From: Leptospiraceae bacterium
GTDB taxonomy: Bacteria > Spirochaetota > Leptospiria > Leptospirales > Leptospiraceae
Assembly: GCA_024233865.1 (NCBI GenBank)
Contig: JACKPA010000010.1
Span: forward strand, 124,001 to 188,000
Direction of reading: 5' to 3'
Length of the DNA stretch: 64,000 nucleotides
Shown: one piece after another, positions 34,985 through 42,693 of the stretch
Position numbering within the stretch: position 1 is the stretch's first letter
How the letters are laid out: each line of letters opens with the position of its first letter
Notes under the pieces: model-generated
Told to the model about the DNA's origin: nothing
Seen by the model: the letters and a program-made list of their open reading frames with translations, nothing else
The model's database searches: none
Position numbers and translations under genes: made by a program

Positions 34985-36390
34985 TCCGGGTTCTCCAAAG
35001 TAGAAATCAGTGTATCCAAAAATACAATTTCATCATCTACAACAATAGTTCTAAGTTCTTCTAATTTTTTTCTAGCATCTTGTATTTCCTGTAGACCTAC
35101 CATATCGTTATGAATTATTTTTTCAATTTCATTGATTTGATTTTGAACTTCGATAGGTCGAGATTCAGCTCCCATTATATGTTTAAGTACCCAATTAGAA
35201 TTTAATCCATAAGTATAATCTTTTTTCTTACAATTTATTTTTCCACCTTCATTACTAAGAAAGAATAAAAAACTTGATTTAACCGAACTAACTATTTGTG
35301 GTGAATATGTTGTAGTAAAAAATTGTATTTTAGGAAAAGTTCTTTTTAAATCTCTTACAATTTTTCTCTGCCATTTTGGATGTAAATGTAAATCTAATTC
35401 ATCAATCATTACAATACCTTCTGTTTCTTCTAAAACTCTTTCACCTAAATGTGGATTTAGTTGAATCATCTTTCTGGCAATATCTCCGATCAGTAACAAA
35501 ATGTTTTTTTGTCCATCACTCAGATTTGAGAATAATTGATAATTATCAGAAAATCCAATGATAATTTGCTTTTCTTTTGCTGAAAAATCTATATAGGTTG
35601 AGCCATCTAAACAATTTAATATAGCCTGTTTTGCTTTTTTAAAAACTAAGTCTTCTTGTTCTGATTCGGATTGATATTCAGCCCAAGATTCTTCTGCAAA
35701 CCAATTTATAAATTCTTGAATTGAAAGACCTGCTTCAAAAGAACTTTGATAAATACCAAGCCCAAAATTATTAGGATTTAAGTATCCTTCTCCCTTTAAA
35801 GTTTTATTTCCATCTAATCTATAAATCAAATCTTCTCTTTCTTGTTTATGTCGATTAATATCATAATAAGCAAGCAAAGGTAAATTAATTCTGGAAATTT
35901 TACCTTGACGTACCGACTCATCAATTAATTTTTGTAGTTCTTGATGTTCTTTTTTGTGAAAAATAATATTGTTTTTTCCATCATCAAATTCACCTCCATC
36001 CATAATTACACCTTCAAAACCAACTCTAAATGAATCATATAGATTTACAGGGTTATAAACCAGTTCTTTATCTCTTTGTATTTCATATTCAAGATGTTTA
36101 TTAAATATTTGTACGGAAAACCGAATTTTACAAGGAAGGACTTTTTCAAAACTTAGTTTTTTTCTAAGTTTATGTCCTACGATCCTTAGAAACTCATCTC
36201 TAACCATATAATTATTTTGAATATTGGTTATATCAAAGATAAATGATTTAATAGAATGTTTTAAAGCAGTTAAGAAAGCAGTTTTCCCACTTCCATTCTC
36301 TCCAATAAATAGATTGAAATCAGGATGAAATTCAAAACTATTATCTTCAAAACACTTAAAATTATGTAAATGTAATTTATCTATTTTCAT
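34981..36390 (-). CDS. ptuA: Septu ATPase PtuA
   Basis: 469 residues of the AAA/ABC-like overcoming-lysogenisation type. Walker A GENGSGKT lies at 30-37, an ABC-like signature NLSDGQKNILLLIG near ~290, and Walker B IVMIDELDLHLHPKWQRKIV near ~325. The sensor/H-loop stretch reads FFTTTYSPQIV at ~357-367: the usual histidine of TTHSPQ is tyrosine (TAT codon, one base from CAT). With ptuB it makes a two-gene Septu anti-phage system. The cassette is bracketed by imperfect 22-bp direct repeats. Confidence 0.9.
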   Translation of the reverse strand: MKIDKLHLHNFKCFEDNSFEFHPDFNLFIGENGSGKTAFLTALKHSIKSFIFDITNIQNNYMVRDEFLRIVGHKLRKKLSFEKVLPCKIRFSVQIFNKHLEYEIQRDKELVYNPVNLYDSFRVGFEGVIMDGGEFDDGKNNIIFHKKEHQELQKLIDESVRQGKISRINLPLLAYYDINRHKQEREDLIYRLDGNKTLKGEGYLNPNNFGLGIYQSSFEAGLSIQEFINWFAEESWAEYQSESEQEDLVFKKAKQAILNCLDGSTYIDFSAKEKQIIIGFSDNYQLFSNLSDGQKNILLLIGDIARKMIQLNPHLGERVLEETEGIVMIDELDLHLHPKWQRKIVRDLKRTFPKIQFFTTTYSPQIVSSVKSSFLFFLSNEGGKINCKKKDYTYGLNSNWVLKHIMGAESRPIEVQNQINEIEKIIHNDMVGLQEIQDARKKLEELRTIVVDDEIVFLDTLISTLENPE

Positions 36391-36452
36391 TTTTTATCAA
36401 ATCGTCCCCATAAAGTCACTTCATTCTCCATCCCAATTTCATAATTGAACCG

Positions 36453-36474
36453 ATTGGTTGTGCTTAATCTACAC
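36453..36474. repeat. 22-bp direct repeat bracketing the Septu cassette, copy 2
   Basis: Matches 34222-34243 at 20 of 22 bases. It overlaps the last codons and stop of the aspartoacylase-like gene, so the gene's end is part of the repeat. Confidence 0.7.
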
Positions 36475-37585
36475 GTTCTTCTTTTTTAATTGGGTCATTT
36501 TCTATAAATTGCTCATCAGATTCTTGCGTTTTCGAAGAACTTTTTAAACCGATATGAAAAACTGCATAACCAGGCAGAACTATTTGGGATAAAGCCATGC
36601 CTATAACCATACCGTCCGAATCAGCATAAACAAAACTCTTTTTGTTGCTTATGGGGTCAATGATTTCAGCCAATAAATCATTTTTATTTACCAAAGAACC
36701 GGATTTAATTTTTGGAAAAATCATTCCACCAGAGTTTGCTCTACTCCATTTTGTGCTCAAATAAATTGCATTGGTTGTTTTACTACTTGTGATTTCGATT
36801 TTTATTACCTTTAAATGAGCCAGTAAAGCATTCATTCCTTTTACACCTTTTGTAATATTGCTCATCTGCAATCTCAAAGGTTGTCCCGCTTCAAATATAA
36901 TGGCTGGTATGTTTACATCGGAAGCAGACGTGCGTAAAGTTCCTTTTGCTCCCGGTTTATGTATTACAATAGGAGCTCCAAAATGGATAGCCATGTTTTT
37001 TATTTGAGGCTTTTGCAAGTCTGCTCGTATTTGTGGAAGGTTGCTTCTATGGAAAGATGCAGTGTGAAAATCTACCAAATAGTCACACTTTTTAATCACT
37101 TCGTTAAAAATTTGATAGGCAATTCGGGAAGCTATACTACCTGTTGGATTTCCGGGAAAATAACGGTTCAAGTCTCTTCTGTCCGGAAGATAACGTTCTC
37201 CCCGTTTAAAGCCAGGAATATTTACTATCGGAATTCCAATCAAAGTCCCGTTTACTTCTTCAGGGTCAAATTGATTTAAAATTCTTCTTACAATTTCAAT
37301 TCCATTCAATTCATCTCCATGTATACCACCTGTCATGCAAACGATTGAACCTTTTTGAGTTCCTCTTATTATGGATACCGGAATTTCAATTCTTTCAACG
37401 GTGTACCCGCCTTCAATCACTAAAGCAATGGTTTGTTTTGTTCCTATTTTAATCGAATTATCATTGATAATGAGTTCTTTGTTATCCCCTTCCAAGTCAG
37501 ACGATTGACTTAGAGTTTTTGAGGAATAGGTAAATAGGTAAACCAGAATTAAAAAAACTAAAGTAGAATAATAAAATGTTTTCAT
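36464..37585 (-). CDS. Succinylglutamate desuccinylase/aspartoacylase-family M14-like hydrolase
   Basis: 373 residues with an N-terminal signal peptide (FYYSTLVFLILVYLFTYSS). The zinc-site motif TGGIHGDELNGIEIVRRI (~82-99; His and Glu ligands), the arginine-rich RRDLNRYFPG (~139-148) and the second zinc histidine in YLVDFHTASF (~172) are all present. Such exported enzymes remove acyl or amide groups from small molecules. The C-terminus coincides with a copy of the Septu-flanking repeat, consistent with insertion just behind this gene. Confidence 0.85.
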   Translation of the reverse strand: MKTFYYSTLVFLILVYLFTYSSKTLSQSSDLEGDNKELIINDNSIKIGTKQTIALVIEGGYTVERIEIPVSIIRGTQKGSIVCMTGGIHGDELNGIEIVRRILNQFDPEEVNGTLIGIPIVNIPGFKRGERYLPDRRDLNRYFPGNPTGSIASRIAYQIFNEVIKKCDYLVDFHTASFHRSNLPQIRADLQKPQIKNMAIHFGAPIVIHKPGAKGTLRTSASDVNIPAIIFEAGQPLRLQMSNITKGVKGMNALLAHLKVIKIEITSSKTTNAIYLSTKWSRANSGGMIFPKIKSGSLVNKNDLLAEIIDPISNKKSFVYADSDGMVIGMALSQIVLPGYAVFHIGLKSSSKTQESDEQFIENDPIKKEERVD

Positions 37586-37598
37586 GTAATTACAACTC

Positions 37599-38771
37599 CT
37601 ACGGTTTCAAGTCTTCTACTATTTTTATTTGCATATCTTTGAAAAAAGATTTTTCTCCTTTTTTGGGCTCGGTACTTTGGAAAAAAGGTTTGTGTTTATT
37701 TTGCAATACCTCTCTATAAGAAGTAGTTTCTATTTCGACCTTGTTTCCTTTTGATTTGAATATTGATTTAAAATTTTGTCCTTGGTGCTTGGAGGTTGTA
37801 ACAACCAAATCGAAGTAGTCTTTTAGATAAGCATCTATGTCTTTGGGTAGAAAAAAGCTCACAAATTTAGGTGAAAAAATGTGAAACAAATTTCCGGAAC
37901 TATAGTATTTAGGATACTTATGATAATAGCCAATCAATGTTTCGGTATCTGTATTTTTGGATCGTATTAATTTATAACCAAGATTTTTAATACTTACTTT
38001 CAAACCATAGTAGTTTAGTTCCAGGTTGATTTTTAAGGTTACATGACCTATCTCCGGAATGGACACTTTAGGTTTGTGGTAAAAAACGAGGCTAATTGAA
38101 TTTTTGTTACTCTCCACTTGGTAGAGTTTGCTTTTACCGGAAAAAACCTGGATATTAGATTTCATTTTCTGCAAGAGTTTATCCAAATTTTTATAATCGT
38201 TTGGGTACTCGTAAAAATTGGCTTTTTCCATTCTTAGAGTCAACTTGGTATGATCAGGCTTTTTATCTATAAAGCAGTTGAACTTGGAGCATACAAACTG
38301 GTACAAAACGGATTTATTCAACTTTTTTTCAGGTTCGTTGTCTTGAATCATAATCTGTGTTAGCGTATTTGCCCAGTTCAAAAAATCACCAACGTTATAA
38401 GTAGGATAGTTGAGAAAACTGTATCCGTAAATTTTATAGGTTGGCTTTTGGTTGAATTGGGATTTTACATATTCTATTTTTTTAAAATAAACGTCGTCTT
38501 TATTTGGATTTTCTTTATAATCCCAAGAAGATGCGTTTTTATCATTTATATATCCTGAAAGAGAAAGTCGATCTCCGTTTTTGTAAAGGATAAACTCTTT
38601 GTTTGGTTCCATTTTCCCATAAAGGGCTTCGTACTTTTCTTTTTCTTTACCCTTAAGAGAAAGCAGTTTTTCTATATCAAAGATATTCTTCCAAAAATCA
38701 CTATGTGTTTGATTTTTGACTACACAAAATTCCGAACTAAACAATGTGAGAATAATAAACAAGTATTTCAT
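37599..38771 (-). CDS. Hypothetical lipoprotein, probable cyclase-operon member
   Basis: 390 residues. The signal sequence ends in LFSSEFCVVK, a loose lipobox. The rest is beta-rich and lysine/tyrosine-rich with no membrane segment; there are conserved-looking stretches such as YQFVCSKFNCF, but no recognised domain. It starts four bases after the stop of the cyclase gene and lies 13 bases before the hydrolase gene, so the run 42448-36464 is probably one transcript. Function unknown. Confidence 0.65.
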   Translation of the reverse strand: MKYLFIILTLFSSEFCVVKNQTHSDFWKNIFDIEKLLSLKGKEKEKYEALYGKMEPNKEFILYKNGDRLSLSGYINDKNASSWDYKENPNKDDVYFKKIEYVKSQFNQKPTYKIYGYSFLNYPTYNVGDFLNWANTLTQIMIQDNEPEKKLNKSVLYQFVCSKFNCFIDKKPDHTKLTLRMEKANFYEYPNDYKNLDKLLQKMKSNIQVFSGKSKLYQVESNKNSISLVFYHKPKVSIPEIGHVTLKINLELNYYGLKVSIKNLGYKLIRSKNTDTETLIGYYHKYPKYYSSGNLFHIFSPKFVSFFLPKDIDAYLKDYFDLVVTTSKHQGQNFKSIFKSKGNKVEIETTSYREVLQNKHKPFFQSTEPKKGEKSFFKDMQIKIVEDLKP

Positions 38772-38774
38772 TTT

Positions 38775-40616
38775 TCAACTAATCCTAATTCTAAAAACCT
38801 TTAGATTTTCTGTTGTGCTTGGGATTTGCTCTTCCAATTCTTCTACCTTTATATTTTGGGCTTCCAATATTTGTCTTACTTCCGGTTTGTTATAAAAATA
38901 CTCTGAGAAGGCAACCTGTCCGGCATTGACAAAGCTTTGCAGTTTAGCTCCTAAATTGATCGTACTTCCGAAGTAATCAATTCCCGAATTAAAATTTACG
39001 GCTATGCAAGGTCCTGTATTTATGGAAACCCTCAATCGAACAAAAGATTCCTTTACCGACTTATCAAAAACTTTTTGCAATTCAATAGCAGCCTGCAAAG
39101 CATTGGCTGGTTTTGTAAAACCGGACATAACAGCATCTCCTATCGTTTTCACAATTACACCTTCATAACGATTTAATATGTCATATATTTTTTTGAAGTG
39201 TGATTTTACCTTTATAAAGGCTGGAATATCTCCTTCCATTAAATACATTTGTGTAGAACCCACAATATCCGTAAAAAGTATGGTTTGCTCTCCAAGATTG
39301 AGGTGTACGTCATAAGGAAGTTGCTCGGTAGAAAAAAGATTTTTATAATCCTGAAAATTAAACAGAGTAGAAGGACGCAAAATATCAACTTCCCAGTCCA
39401 AAGATTCTAGAGTAAAAGACGCTTCTTTATTTAGGGTATTTTGAATAGATATTTCTGGTTTGGGTTTTGTTTGTAGTTCTTTGTGAGTTTGCTCCGGTTT
39501 CCAAATTATTTTTGAAGCCAGGTAACCTTCGTCTATATTCAGATAGTCCACCCCCTCTATACTCTTAACCCTTAGTCTGTATTTTCCTCTTTCCAGTTCC
39601 GAAGGAATGGTAACTCCCGTACCAGGTTCTAAGTTCAGTTGAACTTTGATATGACTTTTTTTGGCTGGCTCCGCACTGCAAAAAAAGACTTCCGGAACAT
39701 TCCGAATGGAAGGATGAATATGAAACGTTATTTCGATTGAATTTTCTTGGTTTGTTTCAAAATCAACTTCACAAACATCACAACTACCGTTCACAGGAAC
39801 GTCCCACAATGAACTTGCTTCTTTTCGAACTCCTCGACAATGAGGACATATTATGTCCCAGCTCATAGTGAGCAAACCAAACTTTGTTGCATACAGAAAA
39901 GTTCGAATGATGTCTCTTTCAGGGAAATTCCATTTCTTGGACAAAGACACAACCCGCAATCGGAAAAGTTCCGTATCATCTCCATGAAGAATATATTCCG
40001 ACAATTTGTCGAGTATTGCTTCCGAAAGATTTTGTTTTTTTAGGTCTTGTATGATGTTTTGAAGTCGAGTTTTTGACTCACTTGAGATTTCCGATGGAAA
40101 AGAAAAAATAGTTTCCTTTTCTGACTTTTCCAAAATAGCTTTTTCTACTAACGAAAGGGCTTTTGCAAAATTTGCTTTTATGTTGGAACTTGCCATCTTT
40201 AAAAGCATAGCATACATGAAGTTTCTGGGAATCCAACCGAAATAGATATAAAGCTTTGTTTTCTTTTTTTCAATTTCAACCAATTCAAAAATGGCTCTTA
40301 CAGTGTGTGCAAATCCTGTTTTGTATTCTCGAATAGCTATGAGGTGATGACCATATATCCATGTCCAAGGAACCTCGATCCATTCCGTAATAATACCAAG
40401 GTATTTACTTGAACCATACAAAACTCCATTTTTCTCTTGAAATTTCATTTCCGGAAGTCCCATAAATCGGTTTATTTGAGAAGTATCCGATATATAAGGC
40501 CAAAGTTCTTTTTTACTCAGTTTTAGTTCAAATTCATAATACCATTCAACAGGATTCCTTTTGGACAAATACTTATCTTGCCATGGGTATTTTTTTAAGA
40601 ATTCTTGCAATTCCAT
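38775..40616 (-). CDS. SRPBCC-domain / class III nucleotide cyclase fusion
   Basis: 613 residues. The N-terminal ~160 residues resemble a START/SRPBCC lipid- or ligand-binding fold (EFELKLSKKELWPYISDTSQ). A zinc-ribbon-like segment with two C-x2-C pairs (CPHCRG and CDVCEV) lies near 260-285. The C-terminal ~180 residues are a class III adenylate/guanylate cyclase: TILFTDIVGSTQMYL (~429-443, metal aspartates), VIVKTIGDAVMSGF (~480), and GSTINLGAKLQ (~550). It makes cAMP or cGMP in response to an unknown ligand. It is upstream of the lipoprotein gene and one base from kdsD. Confidence 0.88.
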   Translation of the reverse strand: MELQEFLKKYPWQDKYLSKRNPVEWYYEFELKLSKKELWPYISDTSQINRFMGLPEMKFQEKNGVLYGSSKYLGIITEWIEVPWTWIYGHHLIAIREYKTGFAHTVRAIFELVEIEKKKTKLYIYFGWIPRNFMYAMLLKMASSNIKANFAKALSLVEKAILEKSEKETIFSFPSEISSESKTRLQNIIQDLKKQNLSEAILDKLSEYILHGDDTELFRLRVVSLSKKWNFPERDIIRTFLYATKFGLLTMSWDIICPHCRGVRKEASSLWDVPVNGSCDVCEVDFETNQENSIEITFHIHPSIRNVPEVFFCSAEPAKKSHIKVQLNLEPGTGVTIPSELERGKYRLRVKSIEGVDYLNIDEGYLASKIIWKPEQTHKELQTKPKPEISIQNTLNKEASFTLESLDWEVDILRPSTLFNFQDYKNLFSTEQLPYDVHLNLGEQTILFTDIVGSTQMYLMEGDIPAFIKVKSHFKKIYDILNRYEGVIVKTIGDAVMSGFTKPANALQAAIELQKVFDKSVKESFVRLRVSINTGPCIAVNFNSGIDYFGSTINLGAKLQSFVNAGQVAFSEYFYNKPEVRQILEAQNIKVEELEEQIPSTTENLKVFRIRIS

Positions 40617-40617
40617 T

Positions 40618-41595
40618 CTACTTCAATCCTTTTTGCAGTAAATCGTGTAAGGATACAATACCAACTACCGTGTTTTCTTTGTCAACAATAGGCGTGACGG
40701 AAATAGGCCGTTTCCTTCCTTCCATAGATAACAATACATCATAAGCCATCATATCGGAATAAAAGGATGTCGGATTAGAATTCATGATTTCAGAAGCCTT
40801 TTTAGTATTAGACAACTCATTTTTGGTCAAGAGCTTACGAATATCATAATCCGTAATAAAGCCTTTGAGTCTATAGTCTTTATCAACTACGGAAACAGCT
40901 CCCACAAGCTTGGTAGTAATCTCGTTCAAAACTCCATTCAAGTCAGTATCCAAAAAAACAACCGAGTTTTGCTCACCTTTTCGCATTACGTCTTCGACCA
41001 AAAGGCTTAGGCGTTTTCCAAGCCTACCGGAAGGGTGATACAATGCGAAATCTTGCTCTTGGAAACCTTTAAGTTCCATTAAAGTCATGGCAATGGCATC
41101 ACCGGCTACTAACGCTATGGTAGTGCTAGAAGTAGGAGCAAGTTCCAAAGGACAAGCCTCTTTTAAAATCGGAGTTATGACTACAACTTCGGATTCCGCT
41201 GCTAGTTTTGATTTCGGATTGGCTGTGAGGGCAATAATTTTTGCTCCAATTTTTTTTATGGTAGGCAAAATGGACAAAAGCTCATCACTTTCTCCACTTT
41301 TTCCAATGGCAATCACTACGTCTTCGTGTTGAATCGCACCCGCATCACCATGAGCAGCGTCGGTAGGGTGAAGAAAAATGGAAGGTGTTCCAGTGGATGA
41401 CATTGTGGAAGCAATTTTTTTAGCAATATTTCCGGACTTTCCCACTCCTGTTACGACAACTTTTCCTTTGCAAGCTAGAATCAATTCCACAGCGTCAACA
41501 AACTTCGGATCGATATGACTTCTAAAATGTTGGATAGATTCGATTTCCGTATCTATGGACTTTTTGATTTTATTTAATATGTCTTGTTTATCCAT
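40618..41595 (-). CDS. kdsD: Arabinose-5-phosphate isomerase KdsD
   Basis: 325 residues: an SIS domain with VVVTGVGKSGNIAKKIASTM (~45-64), HGDAG, AIGKSGESDELLSIL (~94-108) and PTSSTTIALVAGDAIA, followed by two CBS domains from ~205. This isomerase converts ribulose-5-phosphate to arabinose-5-phosphate, the first step toward Kdo of lipopolysaccharide. Its 5' end overlaps the prmC stop by eight bases, so it is co-transcribed. Lipopolysaccharide-bearing envelope fits the suspected organism. Confidence 0.93.
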   Translation of the reverse strand: MDKQDILNKIKKSIDTEIESIQHFRSHIDPKFVDAVELILACKGKVVVTGVGKSGNIAKKIASTMSSTGTPSIFLHPTDAAHGDAGAIQHEDVVIAIGKSGESDELLSILPTIKKIGAKIIALTANPKSKLAAESEVVVITPILKEACPLELAPTSSTTIALVAGDAIAMTLMELKGFQEQDFALYHPSGRLGKRLSLLVEDVMRKGEQNSVVFLDTDLNGVLNEITTKLVGAVSVVDKDYRLKGFITDYDIRKLLTKNELSNTKKASEIMNSNPTSFYSDMMAYDVLLSMEGRKRPISVTPIVDKENTVVGIVSLHDLLQKGLK

Positions 41596-42448
41596 AACAC
41601 AATTTTACCATTCGATTTTTTCCACTTATATCTTTTTTAATTTCCATGTTTGTGTAACCGAACTTTTCTCCCAACTCAGAAATACGAGTTGCCCATTTGG
41701 TATGAGTTTCCATATAAAAAATCCCTTCCTGTTTTAAAAAGTCTTTGGCAGTTTCCAGCATTTTCGTAAAGAATGTTTCCGGATCACTTAAGAATAAAGC
41801 TTGGTGGGGTTCAAAATCTACAACATCAGGCATTATATCTTTTTTTTCGTCTTCGGGAATGTAGGGAGGATTGGATACGATTCGATCAAATTTTAATTCC
41901 GGTGGGAAATCATTAAACAGGTCACTTTGTAAAAAAGAAACTCCAGTTACTTCATTTCCCAGTATACTATCGGTATTATTTCTAGCTATATCCAAAGCTT
42001 CTTGGGATATATCGCTTAGGACAACTTCCAAATCGGGAAATTCCTTTTTTAAACTGATTCCAATACACCCACTTCCCGCCCCTAAATCCAAAATTTTATA
42101 GCTTTTATCTTTTTCCAATTCTTTGAGAACCCATTCAATCAGCTCTTCTGTTTCCGGACGTGGAATCAGAACATTTTGATCCACATAAAAAGTGGAATGA
42201 TAAAAATCCTTTTTATTAGTGATGTAAGCGATAGGCTTAAAAGTTACTCTGTCTTTAATCCGTTTTCTGTAGGCATCTTTCTCCGCTTCATTCAATTTTT
42301 TATCAAAATTGGTATAAAGACGAATTCTTTCGAGTCCCAGCATATCAGCCAGCAAAACTTCCGCATCCAAACGCGGACTTTCAATTCCTTGATTTTTTAA
42401 ATACTCTTCTGATTTTTTTATCACATACAAAATAGTGTCTTTTTCCAT
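41588..42448 (-). CDS. prmC: Peptide chain release factor glutamine methyltransferase PrmC
   Basis: 286 residues. The N-terminal helical domain (residues 1-~75) is followed by a SAM-binding methyltransferase: ILDLGAGSGCIGISL (~119-133) and the diagnostic substrate motif SNPPYIP (~188-194). PrmC methylates the glutamine of the GGQ motif in release factors. The position just before kdsD with an eight-base overlap suggests one operon reading leftward. Confidence 0.93.
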   Translation of the reverse strand: MEKDTILYVIKKSEEYLKNQGIESPRLDAEVLLADMLGLERIRLYTNFDKKLNEAEKDAYRKRIKDRVTFKPIAYITNKKDFYHSTFYVDQNVLIPRPETEELIEWVLKELEKDKSYKILDLGAGSGCIGISLKKEFPDLEVVLSDISQEALDIARNNTDSILGNEVTGVSFLQSDLFNDFPPELKFDRIVSNPPYIPEDEKKDIMPDVVDFEPHQALFLSDPETFFTKMLETAKDFLKQEGIFYMETHTKWATRISELGEKFGYTNMEIKKDISGKNRMVKLCYG

Positions 42449-42524
42449 TGTTACTCATTTAAAAAAAGTATCCAAAAAATTAAACAATCTTTACTATGTT
42501 TGTTAAAATTTATAATTCAATGAT

Positions 42525-42557
42525 TTGAAAATAAGAATTATATTCAAGTAGTAATTC
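42525..42557. repeat. 33-bp direct repeat at the left edge of the IetAS/RM island
   Basis: Matches 54448-54480 at 29 of 33 bases; the shared core is AGAATTATATTCAAG. It lies in the leader region of prmC. Confidence 0.65.
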
Positions 42558-42576
42558 AAAACAGATTAAATTTTTC

Positions 42577-42645
42577 TATTTAGGAAAGTGTCACTATTGG
42601 CAATCGCTTACCCAGGGCTAGTTCACAGAACAGGCTTAAATTTGC
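42577..42645. repeat. Dispersed repeat, short form (~70 bp)
   Basis: CTATTTAGGAAAGTG at the left, TTGGCAATCGCTTACCCAGG in the middle, and CAGAACAGGCTTAAATTT at the right. It is colinear with 22429-22497, with substitutions. No coding content. Confidence 0.7.
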
Positions 42646-42693
42646 TCTTAAGATAGAAACATGTTGATTAACTATAGAGGGTTTTCCAATCTG

